Shown: positions 22,001 to 33,350 of the stretch, piece by piece
How the letters are laid out: every line of letters starts with the position of its first letter
How positions within the stretch are numbered: the stretch's first letter is position 1
DNA from: Neostapfia colusana
Taxonomy: Eukaryota; Streptophyta; Magnoliopsida; Poales; Poaceae
Reading direction: 5' to 3'
Assembly (NCBI GenBank): GCA_030760725.1
Contig: JASWHV010000012.1
Coordinates: forward strand, 53,661,652-53,725,651
Length of the DNA stretch: 64,000 nucleotides
Translations under genes and position numbers: made by a program
Notes under the pieces: model-generated
Databases searched by the model: none
Told to the model about the DNA's origin: nothing
Seen by the model: only the letters and a program-made list of their open reading frames with translations

Positions 22001-24553
22001 ACGACTGTAAGGGCCTCAGTATTTGACACACATTTGCAGTGTTCATCACCACACCACACACCTCATTTGAGGAAGGATCATGAACACAAATGAAGAGCAA
22101 GTAACAATTATCAACATGCTCATTAGAAAACAAACTCACATATTGCAAAAGTGGTATTTCCCACATGTGATATAGATGGGCTGGACATATGAAACTCCTA
22201 CACTTTACTAAGGATGTCCATGCCAAGTTTCACCAAATTCAAAACCTTTTTGAGGTCATTTTGGGTATAGTAAGGAAGAGGGCAGTTTGAAACCATATTC
22301 AAATTCAAACTGTTTTATCCCATGAATTTAAAAGTGGGAGGCATATTCTTACTCAGCACATTTTTGTGAGCCCACACACCAATTTTCGCTCCATTTGGAG
22401 TTGATCTTGACATGAGCTAAGTGGGACAAATTCAAACTTCATTTGAATTCAAAACTGCACTTGTGCTGAAATTCACTCAAACCAAACCCAATTTGAACTT
22501 TGATCAATTTAAATGGTTCATGGGTGAATAATTTGAATTACCAGGGGTACTATGGGGTTCACTGTTTACAACAGTGATTAGGAGTAAATTTCAGAGGTTA
22601 AAACTGGAAGTGGGACCCACATGTCAGCCACTGCTCAGATCAAACCGACTGAGACTTTTCTCACTCGGGTCGCCGAGCCGCAGCGGTGATCGCCACCGAG
22701 GGCAGCCGCCGCGCCAGCAGCTGCTTGCCCACGCGCGGGCGCGAGGCGGTGCAGAGCCTTTTTAAGGCGCCTGCCCCCCTCCTCGGCCGAGGCATCGCCG
22801 TTCTTCCCCGCAAGAACTCAGCGCCGGCCAAAATTTTCCGCAGCTCGGAATCGATCGGAGAACGCCGATCGCAGCTCCCTCCGTCCACTCCAGAGCCCCA
22901 GCAAGGTACTAGAGACCTTCCTCCGTCCTCCCCGTTGCTAGAATTCAGTTGAAACCGATGGATATCGGCTGTGCCGAAAAATCAAATTCGGGACTTGGAA
23001 CCGCCGCACTCCGGGCTCTCGTGGACAGCCCAACCAGGGTGTTGTCACGCCCGAGCCAAGGCACCCTTGGACGCGCCGGTGACCGGTGCTGCTCATCCCC
23101 GAGCCACAGCTCGGGTGGTTGCTCACCGGCGGTAAATTTCAACTTTTCCCCTTTCTGTGTGCAGAACGACCTTCGGGTACGATTCTGTTTAATTCATGCT
23201 CTAGAAAGGATTAGAGGGCCTCAAGCTGCTCTCGCACGAGCTAGACACGGTAACGCACAAGTTGCCTTCGCAACTCTGGGTCGGAGAACCTCTGTACCCG
23301 GCGTAATTTGAGGTCTACCAATGGCGGAATGAACGGGCGGCATCAGGCGCACGGTGAGGACCTATTTCGGGCCTTCCCCGAGCTGCCTCGAGCTCATGTC
23401 GACCTTCTCTGAGGTCCACTGGTGCTTTCCGACCAGTTTCCCAAGTAGCTGAGGTGCTAGAGGAGTCAGCCGACATGGCCGAAGTCGCTCCGAGGTGGCG
23501 GCTCGTCGCCGACCATGCTCCGGCCATTGTCATGAGCAGCTGACCCTAGAATCCTGTTCCCCGAGTAAAAGTAGGCAGGGGCGGCCAGAATCGAGAAGTT
23601 TGGAGCTGTACAGAAGCCGGCGGCGAGCTCTCCGGCGAGGTCCCTCGGCGGCGGAGCGCGGGCGTCGCGAGGTTGAAGAAGGGGGTGGACCCCAGCTGTC
23701 AGCAGGAGATATTTTGAATCGGGATCCGGCTGTGGCCGGGATCGAGTGTGCTGGCGCGCAAAATCATTGTGGGCTGCGGTGTGCCGTCGCCTCGGCGTGC
23801 GACGCGTGTCCCCTGGGCCCACGCGCGGGTTTAAACTTTTCCCCGATTTTTAGAATTCTTCCAAATTTCAAAACCTTATAACTTTGGCTAGAAAGCTCCA
23901 AATCGAGTGAACCGAATTTTGTTGGATTCAGCTCTCTGAGTACTTTCCAGCAAATCAAGTTTCACTTCATGAAAACCCTTAATTCTCCAGAATTAATTCC
24001 TCAAAATTTAAATTGTTAGGAATTTTAACTGGAGAATCCTTTGGAGGAAAGTCCTGAAATTTTGCTGGGATGTTCACAAAAATATCCCTGAACTACCATA
24101 AAAATTTCAGACCCATTGGAGCTTATCTGATCCACCTAATGGTGTGATTAGTGAAACTGTTCCAGAGAAAATAGAAAATGTTCAGAAACATTTTCAGAAT
24201 TTTCTCTGAAATTGTTTAGCTCATAACTTTAGCTAAGAACCTTCAAATTAAGTGAGACCAACTCCATTAGAACACTCTGAAAATCTAGTTTTCAGAAAGT
24301 CATAGTTTGCTTCTTAAAAATTCCTAGAACACCCTAAGAGTTCCAATTAAGGTCAAGGACATAATTAATTGTGGAGGGCTCAAAGGAGCTTTGCTGCAAC
24401 TAAAACTTGACCAAGTCTCTGTTTAGGTTGTAACCAAGCCACAGTAAAAGTTTCACAGACATTAGATCTGTCTAGCAAGGATTATAGACTTCACAACTTC
24501 GAAGTTAATACAAATGCATTTAAATTGATACATATATTGCTCTTATCATGTAG

Positions 24554-24634
24554 TCGCTAAGGTCGAGGAGGAACCCGAAGTTCTAGACTTCGTTACTACG
24601 GAGGAACAGCTAGCCTACGACCAAGAGCAGCAAG
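24554..24634 (+). other. Conserved 81-bp exon-like segment in the 5' LTR of G
   Basis: It lies between CATGTAG (acceptor-like) and GCAAGC (GC donor-like). It is open in one phase with an acidic Gln-rich peptide (EVLDFVTTEEQ…DQEQQ). The copy in the 3' LTR is 35900-35980. Length and edges equal those in LTRs A (732-812) and D (50089-50169, minus). Confidence 0.5.
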
Positions 24635-25984
24635 GCAAGCTCCGGTTTGCATTAACCTTTTTACAAATGTTTATTGTTTTGAGCAAATCTTTGAATATTG
24701 TTGTGATTCTTTGCATTAGAGTCTTGATTGGAAACCCAACTGCATAGCCAAGAAAACCATGGGTTGGGTTTAGGATTGAAAACCTCGTTAGCCACTGCAT
24801 TGCTAAGATAGAGTAGGATTCGGTACAAGTCGAGTAGTTGGAACTACTCGCGAGAATAGGCTAGAGGCACATCGCTCGGATAGAGATAGCACATGATACA
24901 CATGGCAAGAATGATGAGACCAAGCGGAGAGTAAGGGCAGCAGGACTTTGGGGCCTGTGTGCTGTAGCTCCGCTTGTGTCGATTGAGGACCGAGCCGTGT
25001 GCGGGCCTGTTGAACAAGCTAGAACAGTACCGAAGACCTACCGGCTATATGGGAACCGGGAAACTGATGTAACTCGGGTAGCTGGGTGTTGAGGCATAGC
25101 TGGTCGTTCAGAGGGTAGGTTGAGAGCTCGAGGTGTAAATCGGCTGGCGGCACTGAGATGCGTGTGCAGAGACCTCTTGCTCGGGACGATTGGACCGGTT
25201 CAACATTTGGCTAACGGGTGAAAGGTAGTCGCATACGGCGTCCGTGATGGTTGTTGTAGGCAACATCGAGTATGGGCGTACGTGACGGGTTGTTCGGGTA
25301 ACCCTGCAGGTGTAAATCGATTATAATCGCCGTCCCTCGCGGTCAGTGAGTACCACTTGTTCACTGTACCGTGACGTAGAAAGAACATGCTAGTCACATG
25401 TTAAAATGTTGCTGATTGAAAGATGGACATTGATTGTTAATAATATGCTGTAGCTTAGAGCCAACTAAAGTTCTTTTCAACTTTGGGCAAAGTACATGAG
25501 AGAAATGCGTTTCTTGTTTGATTGCGGCTCTCTCATGTGCCTTAGCGTAAGGTTCTCCACAACATGCTGCTAAAACTTGAAAGTAAGGTTCTACTAATTA
25601 GGCGAGTCCTTGCAACTGATTTTTACCTCATGTAACCCATTAGCCTCATGTAGAAGTTCCATGTTTAGGTGAGACGGGTCAGACTTGCTGAGCCTTCGTG
25701 CTCACTGCTTGTGTTTGAAGCTTTTGCAGGGTTCTATGAGGAAGGGACTCCCGAAGAGGAGACGGAACCCCAGTAGGGGAACCCCGTCGAGTGGGAGTCG
25801 TGCACGCCGCAGAGTTAGTGTGCGTGTGTGCTAGCAAGGACACGTTCAAGGGCTGAACGTGCACTTGATGCGTAGTCTACGCCCGCGAGTGTAGACTAAA
25901 CTTATTTTGATGTAAACATGTTCATAAACCTGTTTATGTAATAAAATTTCTGCTTCCGCTTTGTACCTTTGACGTGTGTTAGCC

Positions 25985-26005
25985 GGTGCTGTGCAACGCA
26001 GCACC
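25985..26005 (+). other. Stem-loop near the LTR end of G
   Basis: GGTGCTG, seven-base loop, CAGCACC. The other copy is at 37331-37351. It lies about 40 bp after the poly(A) signal and about 40 bp before the LTR end. A related stem with a G-U pair occurs in LTR B and, rearranged, in LTR A. Confidence 0.6.
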
Positions 26006-26052
26006 CCTCAGCGTGATCCTGGCTCGACAAGACCGTGGGGTCGTGTCAGCGT

Positions 26053-26064
26053 TGGTATCAGAGC
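26053..26064 (+). other. Primer-binding site of element G
   Basis: TGGTATCAGAGC, four bases after the LTR end (GTGTCA GCGT). Initiator tRNA-Met type. Confidence 0.95.
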
Positions 26065-27546
26065 TCGCTTGAGGTTTAACACAGTACAAAGGTCTTCTTT
26101 TCAAAAATCCAGTGAGGAATTAGTTAGTAGCCCGTATAAGGATGTTATTAGCATATAGAAAGTGGCATGTTAACCTATTTTTTATGTCGGAAAATCGTGC
26201 ATCTCGGGACGTTCATGTCTTGGGGGGTGCACGTAAGCGCTGTCCACCAGTGCGCACAAGCTGAAGGGTGGAGCCCCACGGGTGGCAGGTAACCCGACCC
26301 GCTTTAGTATCCTCTACGACTCTTCATGTCGTTTGGGGTATTCGAGCAACGTCTGTCCCTGGCATGCGTGGTGCAACTTGGGAGACCCCGTCACGTGGTC
26401 TGAAACGTGAACACGTAACTCAAGGCGTGTTTGGCTTGAGAACATCCGGGCGAGTGATGACGGCCGGGTGTACTAACTGTACAGATTCCGGGCTCGGTGT
26501 GCAGCCGAGTCTGATGATTGTTTGAGTTTCTGCAGGTGGCCTGACCACGAAACGGTAGACGTGTAGCATCCGTGTGCGAGTGACGTTTAGTGCCAGTGAA
26601 ATAACGAAGCCGGCTAAGTCCGGTATAGGTTTTTCTTTGTGAGGACGTAGTACCGACATAATCTGGTGACGCATCGACGTCACACCCAACTAAATGAACA
26701 AATTCATTTAAAAACTTGAAAGTTTTGATCCAAAGTAGTAAAACTTGATGTAACTCCTTCCCTTGAACAGGATATTCAAAGTTAACAAGTTTTCAACTTA
26801 TAGGTTGTTAAGGACAGAGCACTCTGTTTTCAGGTCAATCAAGGCTGAAGTTAATCAGAGGTTAGAGGTTGAGTTCTTTCGAGGTTGGGGTCATATGATA
26901 CATTTATGGAAATCTTTGGAAGAACTTTACAACTTTTCTGTTGAGTTCCAGAGGTGTTTCATCCCTTAACCACTCGAAAAATGCAGTAGAGTTGAAACTG
27001 TCCAGAAAACAGGACAGAGTAAAGACTCTCTGTAGACTCTCTGTAAATTAAGCATAACTTCCTACATAAAAATCCAAAAATATAAAATGAGGTAGTTCTG
27101 GAAAGCTTATGAGATGGGTTACAACTTTGTAACAGAAAGTTTTGTCAGATTAGGAATAGAAGTAACTGGGATTCTTGGATCAAATCAGTACCTATAGCAG
27201 GGAGGTGCTGTCCAATTGTTTCCAGAAATTCTGCTAAATTTTGCATCTCATAACTTTTGAACCAGGACAGATCTTAGGCCAAGCAAATACTTTCTGGAAA
27301 TCTATTGAAGTTAGCTTTAACTTTGATGTTGAGCTCCAGAATTGGTTTTGCTTTTAACATGGCCTAATTCAGGTTGAAATGGAAACTGGTCAGGGCTGTC
27401 ATGGGAACAGCAGATCAGCAGTCAAATTTGTCTAAAATTTTAACTTTGTTTCCAAGTTTTATGGGTTCAATGACATGTTTTATGTTATAACTCAGAGGTT
27501 TACTGTTTAAATAAATATTTTATAATTTTCAAATATATTTTTACAG
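26065..27546 (+). other. Leader of element G
   Basis: About 1.5 kb between the PBS and the accessory ORF. A GC-balanced first part (to about 26690) is followed by an AT-rich part. Small open frames (26268-26525, 26763-26969) have no motifs. Nothing else was recognised. Confidence 0.7.
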
Positions 27547-28491
27547 ATGACAGCAGATAAACAGTTGGAGAACGGGTGGGTGGTTTCCCACTGTTCTGAC
27601 CGTAGCGGCTACCCGGAAGCATTGTGGCAAATGCTCCAATATTTCGGGTACAATCAGATGCCGCAGTACTTCGCCAAGGAAGAAGGCGAAGAGGGGAACA
27701 AGACGTGGACGATCTATGTCGAAGTCCCTGCAGGACCTACGCCACCCGGTTGGGTGCCGTTCACCGTCACGGTGAGAGGAAGGCAACCGGAAGGAGTGTG
27801 GCAAGTGGCAGCCCGTGACACTATGTCACGCTTCTGCCAGCTACACGTGCAGGCTATGGAGGGCACTCCATACGCGCTCGTTCCGGTGGAGGGACGGGCT
27901 CAGCATGTGTAGAAAGAAAGGTACCTGGAGGCAACAGATCCGAGTTGCCCAAGGTACAACCTCGCGGAGGCAAACCTCAGCCTCCAGCTGAGGGCGGGAA
28001 ACGCCGTGATGGACAGCCAAGCTGTTCATACGGAGCATCTCGCCACGAAGCTCAAGGAGAGCACGAGCCGTGGATACCATTTCGAGAGTGCTCACAGCGC
28101 ACTCCGCAATGTGCTCCTTCCGACGATCAAGCGACTGAATGAACAACACAATCAGTTGCATCGTCTGAAGAAGGCAAAGAAGAAGAGCCGTGTTGACATC
28201 CCGGCGTTGCAAGAACTGGTACAAAATCTGACCCAGCAGAACGAGGAACTTACTCAAGAGCGGGACAACGCTATTGAGGAAGGGCAAGGCTGGGAAGAAG
28301 ATTACAACCAGGCTATGGATGAGGTGCATGCTTTGCAGGACCTCGTACCTCTGGTATTGGGTGTACCGGTGGTCTTGGGTCTTCCAGCAATGGGAGAACC
28401 CGGAATGGGAGAAGAGGTGGTAGATCCAGAGCCACCAGCAGAGGTACCGGAGGAGGACGACCCACAGGAGGTCGAGTTCTACTGCGAGTAG
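27547..28491 (+). pseudogene. Accessory ORF upstream of gag in element G, coiled-coil protein of unknown function
   Basis: One frame of 315 codons runs from ATG 27547 to TAG 28489-28491, with a single internal TAG at 27910-27912 and no frameshift. The N-terminal roughly 120 residues form a compact-looking region (NGWVVSHCSDRSGYPEALW, FGYNQMPQYF, GVWQVAARDTMSRFC). After the stop come RYLEATDPSCPRYNLAEANL, a basic segment (RLKKAKKKSRV), a probable coiled coil (LVQNLTQQNEELTQERDNA) and an acidic Pro/Glu-rich C-terminus. It has no gag zinc knuckle and no enzyme motif. It lies in sense between PBS and gag, as does the H3-like ORF of element C, and both end in coiled coil plus acidic tail. The 271-aa antisense frame (27841-28656) is a shadow. 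Confidence 0.75.
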
Positions 28492-28763
28492 GGGGTTACG
28501 GTTGCCAAGTAGGGCAGCTAGGGTAGTGTAACCCAACTTTTGTAATCGGTGACATGTCGTGTAGACAGTAGCATATGTATAGGTAGTGACGACATGAGCA
28601 CGACTTCTCGGAGATCCAAGGATAATGTATCTTGTATAAAGTTTATGCTTTATCAATATATGTGAATGTTGTGCAAATTAATCATGTGTCACTTCAATAC
28701 CTACTGTTGCTTATGGAATTTTAAGTAAGACATGTGCTAATCGCTGCTGTATTGAATTTCAGA
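28492..28763 (+). other. Spacer between accessory ORF and gag in G
   Basis: About 270 bp with no ORF of note. A splice acceptor or internal start here could serve gag-pol, but none can be fixed from sequence. Confidence 0.5.
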
Positions 28764-31700
28764 ATGACGCGTACTCGTGCCAACCCTGACGTTGGGGGTA
28801 CCAGTCAAGGGGGAGAGACCTCCCAACCACCTCCCGAGGACTCCTCGGGACAGAAGCAGCAACAGCAAACACCACCACCGCCACTGCCAACGGTTACATT
28901 GGCCGACATTGTCGCGGCAATGGCGGGCTCGCATTAGCAGCACAAGGAGTTTCTGCAGACTCTCATCGCCAATACGTCTTGCCCAGAGAGACGTCAAGAT
29001 CGTGAGGAGCGCCAACAGAGCTCCTACTCTGACTTCCTGGCTACTCATCCCCCGGTATTCTCAAGGGCGGATGAACCACTTGACACGGACAACTGGCTCC
29101 GCGCCATAGAGATGAAGTTCGGGCTGCTCCAGATCAGCGAGCAGCGCAAGACTCAGTCCACGGTCCAGCAGCTCCAAGGATCCGCGAGCGCGTGGTGGGC
29201 CAACTTCTGTGCTTCACAGCCCACCGACCGAGTGATGACCTGGACGGAGTTTCGGACGGCCTTCAGGGCCTATCATATACCGCCAGGTTTAATGAATAGG
29301 AAGATGCAGGAGTTCTTACACCTGCAACAAGGGAGCCGGAACGCGCTGGAATACTCCAGGGTGTTTAATGATCTCGTGCTATATGCGTCGTATCATGCGG
29401 ATACCGATGAGAAGCGGCGGCACCATTTCTACATGGGGCTTAACCTGCTCCTGAAGGACAAGTTGGCGATGTTCAATCGCGGCAGCCTCAACGACATCAT
29501 TGATGCTGCGATTGTTCAAGAGGACTCCGGCAAGGAGTTGGCGGCGGCAGAGCGAAAGTGAAGCGCGCCGCAAAGCAGCGCAGAAGGAGGCGGTCCTTCT
29601 CAGAAGTTTCGGATGGTGAATCGCCCACCATCAGGTCCACGCTGGCAGCCACCACAGCGGTCGATGCCGTTCCGCAGTCGGCCGTACTCTTCACCGGCGT
29701 TCAGGCCGGCACTGCCAGTACTACCGCAACAACAACAGCAGCAGCGGGCGATGCCGCGTGCGTTTGCACCTCAGCAACGCATGCCGGGCTTTCGTCCCCC
29801 GAGCACTACACCAGCAACGGCCACATGTTACAAGTGTGGTCGTCCAGGACACTTCGCGAACAGTTGCCCAGAGAGGCAAGGCGGCGGAGTGGCACCGCAG
29901 TTTCCCGGGAGGAATCAACCCCGGAACCCTACTAATGCGCGGCGGGCAAACCCTAGGCCCGGCACCGTCCACCAGCTTGCCATTGAGGACGTGCCGGAGG
30001 GTGAGCCAATCCTTGCGGGTATGTTCCAACTCCACCAGCATCCCGCTATAGTACTATTTGATTCAGGCGCCACACATAGCTTCATTAGCCAAGCTTTCAT
30101 TGATAACTATAGCTTGCAAATACTACCCACCGATAGTCCTTATGTGATCTGTTCACCGGGTGGGAAAATTTCAGCAAGCATGATGGTCCCAAAAGCGCCA
30201 TTGTGCTTAGAGGGTAGAGTTTACCCTACGTCTCTCATAATTTTAGAGGGACAAAAGGTCGATGTCATCTTAGGGATGTCGTGGTTAACCCGCCACGGCG
30301 CTATTTTAGACACCGTCCTCCGAGTCGTGCACTTGAACTCAGAAGTGCACGAGTCTCACTCATTATTTCTGGACAGTCCGGAAATAAAACTTCCAAGTGT
30401 CTATCAAGCCACAACCATCAGATCGGAAGATATTCCGGTGGTCCGAGAGTTCCCTGATGTATTCCCGGACGATTTGTCGGGGATGCCGCCTGATAGAGAG
30501 GTGGAGTTCAAGATTGAACTTGCACCGGGAACCATGCCAATATCCTGAAGGCCGTACAAGATGGCACCCAAGGAGTTGGCTGAACTGAAGACTCAGCTCA
30601 CAGACCTCCTGGAGAAGGGTTTTATTAGGCCGAGCTCCTCGCCATGGGGCTGTTCGGCGTTATTTGTCAAGAAGAAGGATGAGACGTTGCGGCTTTGCAT
30701 GGACTATCGTCCATTAAATGCTGTAACTATCAAGAACAAGTACCCGTTGCCACGGATCGACATGTTGTTTGATCAGTTGGTCGAAGCAAAGATCTTTTCC
30801 AAGATGGACTTAAGATCCGGGTACCATCAGATTAAGATAAGGGCGGAGGACATTCCAAAGACAGGTTTCTCGACAAGGTACGGACTTTATGAGTACCTGG
30901 TCATGTCCTTCGGCCTCACCAATGCTCCAGCTCACTTCATGTACTTGATGAACTCGGTGTTCATGCCGGAGCTGGACAAGTTTGTCGTGGTCTTCATCGA
31001 CGACATCCTGGTATATTCCAAGTCGGAGGAAGATCACAAGAAACATCTGCGTATAGTCTTACAACGGCTGCGGGATCACAAGTTATACGCAAAATTCAGC
31101 AAATGCGAGTTTTGGATATCGCAAGTGCCTTTCCTCGGGCATATCATCTCAGCGGAGGGTATCGCTGTGGACCCGAGCAAGATCACTCAAGTGCTGAATT
31201 GGAAATCCCTGAGAACTGTTCACGAGGTACGGAGTTTCCTCGGACTCGCGGGATATTATCGGAGGTTCATCCCGAACTTCTCGAAGATTGCCAAGCCAAT
31301 GACAGAGCTGCTGAAGAAGGCTACCAAATATTTTTGTTGTCCAGCATGTGAAGTAGCATTCAAGGCTTTAGTCAAGCACCTGACATCAGCACCGGTTTTG
31401 GCGCAGCCAGACACGACAAAACCGTTCGATGTGTACTGCGATGCATCCGGCATTGGGCTCGGATGTGTGCTGATGCAAGACTGAAGAGTGGTCGCGTATG
31501 GATCACGGCAGCTTAGAAACCATGAGCAAAATTATCCAACTCACGACTTGGAGCTCGCTGCCGTGGTACTTGCACTAAAAATGTGGAGGCACTACCTACT
31601 CGGTAACCTCGTACATTTATATACCGACCACAAAAGCCTCAAGTACATATTCACTCAGAAGGAGCTGAACATGAGGCAACGAAGATGGTTAGAACTGATA

Positions 31701-33281
31701 AAGGATTACGAGATAGAGATCCATTATCATCCGGGCAAGGCAAACGTCAATAATCTGACCATCACACCGTTGGAAGAGAGCGAACCACCACTACATGTGA
31801 TTCCACACGGAGCTCTCTACAACCTAGCTTTGATCCCCACCATCCGTGAAGAGATAGCGGCAGCCCAGAAGAATGACAAGGGCATGTCACATTTGCGGAG
31901 ACGTATAGACAGTGGGGAGTTGAAATGTTTCCGGAAGGACGGAGACGGCGTCCTATGGTTCAAGGACCGGATCGTCGTACCCTGAAACCCGGAATTACGG
32001 AAGAAAATCTTTGATGAGGCTCACTTGTCAAAGTTTTCTATTCACCCCGGCAGCAACAAGATGTATCAAGAACTCAGAAGCAAGTTTTGGTGGAGACGGA
32101 TGAAGCGTGAGACTGCCAAATACGTGTCCGAGTGCGATACATGTCGAAGGGTGAAGGCAGACCATATGCGGAAACCGGGACTGCTACAACCACTGGGCGT
32201 TCCTGCCTGGAAGTGGGAGGACGTGAGCATGGATTTCATCGTCGGTTTACCCACCACCTTGCAGAAACATGATTCTGTGTGGGTGATCGTCGATTGGCTC
32301 ACCAAAGTTGCCCATTTCATCCCGGTCAACACCAACTACAACGCCAAGAGGTACGCTGGACTGTACATCTCACGGATCCTACGTTTGTACGGCGTACCCC
32401 GTACTATCATATCGGATCGGGGCACTTTATTTGTGTCCCGTTTTTGGGAGCAGCTACACGCTGCCTTGGGGACGAAGCTGATACGTAGTTCAGCATACCA
32501 CCCGCAGACGGATGGGCAAACGGAGCGGGTAAATCAAATCTTAGAAGACATGCTACGAGCTTGCGCTATCGACCACGGCAAGAAATGGGATGATTACTTG
32601 CCGTTAGCCGAGTTCTCGTACAATAATGGGTACCAAGCCAGCATCAAGATGGCACCTTACGAGGCGCTATACGGGCGGAAATGCCGCACACCACTGAATT
32701 GGTGTGAGTCTGGCGAAATGGTTACCTTCGGGATTGACCTTGTCAACAACGCGGAAGAAAAGGTTCGACTGATTCAAGCAAACCTAAAAGCCGCCCAATC
32801 CCGTCAAAAACAGTATGCAGACCGGAGAAGGCGCCCGTTACAATTCGAAGTTGGAGATCACGTATACCTACGGGTGTCTCCAATGAAGGGCGTAAACAGA
32901 TTTGGGGTGAGGGGAAAGTTGGCACCCCGGTTCATCGGTCCATTCCAGATTACCGAAAGATGTGGGTCAGTGGCATACCGGCTGACATTACCAGAAGCAC
33001 TTTCCGGTGTGCACAATGTCTTTCACATTTCCCAGCTGAGGAAGTGTCTCAAGCTATCAACTACCGTTCAGCTGGAAGACATTGAAGAACTGCAACCGGA
33101 TCTCACCTATCGGGAGGAACCGGTGCAGATTATTGATGAAAAGGCCCGAACCACACGCAACCGTACGTTGTGGTTCTACAAGGTTCTATGGGGTAATCAC
33201 TCCATGGACGAAGCGACATGGGAGAGCGAAGAATTCCTTTGCACTAACTACCCCGAATTTTTCACGTCGCGTATCCGGTAA
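28764..33281 (+). pseudogene. Gag-pol polyprotein of element G, one frame with five nonsense codons
   Basis: From ATG 28764 to the stop ending 33281 is one uninterrupted phase of about 1506 codons. Internal stops are TAG 28935-28937 and TGA at 29559-29561, 30546-30548, 31482-31484 and 31983-31985. Domains in order: gag capsid core (TWTEFRTAFRAYH); CCHC knuckle (CYKCGRPGHFANSC, from 29826); protease (FDSGATHSF, 30057-30080); RT with FIDDIL near 31000; RNase H from FDVYCDASG near 31428; integrase with HHCC, then core D at 32229, D at 32412 and E at 32520, the last two with 35 residues between them. A chromodomain-like tail (DLTYREEPVQIIDEKA…EATWESEEF) ends it. Catalytic residues are all present, so only the nonsense codons silence it in cis. 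It is Tekay/Del type by domain order and chromodomain. Confidence 0.95.
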
Positions 33282-33315
33282 TTTTCCACCGTCCTCTCTC
33301 TCATTTTCACTTTAT

Positions 33316-33350
33316 AATCTCGGGACGAGATTCTTTTAAGGGGGGAGGAA
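33316..33350 (+). other. Stem-loop and polypurine tract of element G
   Basis: AATCTCG-GGA-CGAGATT (33316-33332) is a 7-bp stem directly before AAGGGGGGAGGAA (33338-33350), the plus-strand primer site abutting the 3' LTR. Equivalent stems precede the polypurine tracts of E (44648-44667) and D (52734-52750, minus). Confidence 0.85.

Larger units (their letters stand above)
22006..26048 (+). repeat. 5' LTR of element G (4043 bp)
   Basis: A GC-rich block at 22660-23860 follows AT-rich sequence and probably holds the promoter and transcribed leader; CTTTTTAAGG near 22758 is a weak TATA candidate. The exon-like segment is at 24554-24634, AATAAA at 25940-25945 and a 7-bp stem-loop at 25985-26005. 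Open frames present in both LTRs (for example 22949-23311 and 23495-23881) lack motifs and are not called as genes. Confidence 0.96.

Noticed and set aside
22949..23311. 120-codon ORF present in both G LTRs (also 34296-34658), and the 128-codon ORF at 23495-23881
   Set aside because: Preserved only because the LTRs are nearly identical. They lie in a GC-rich leader with no domain, and the reverse strand is equally open.
27841..28656. 271-codon minus-strand ORF
   Set aside because: It is antisense to the accessory ORF of G, with low-complexity Leu-rich sequence and no motif.
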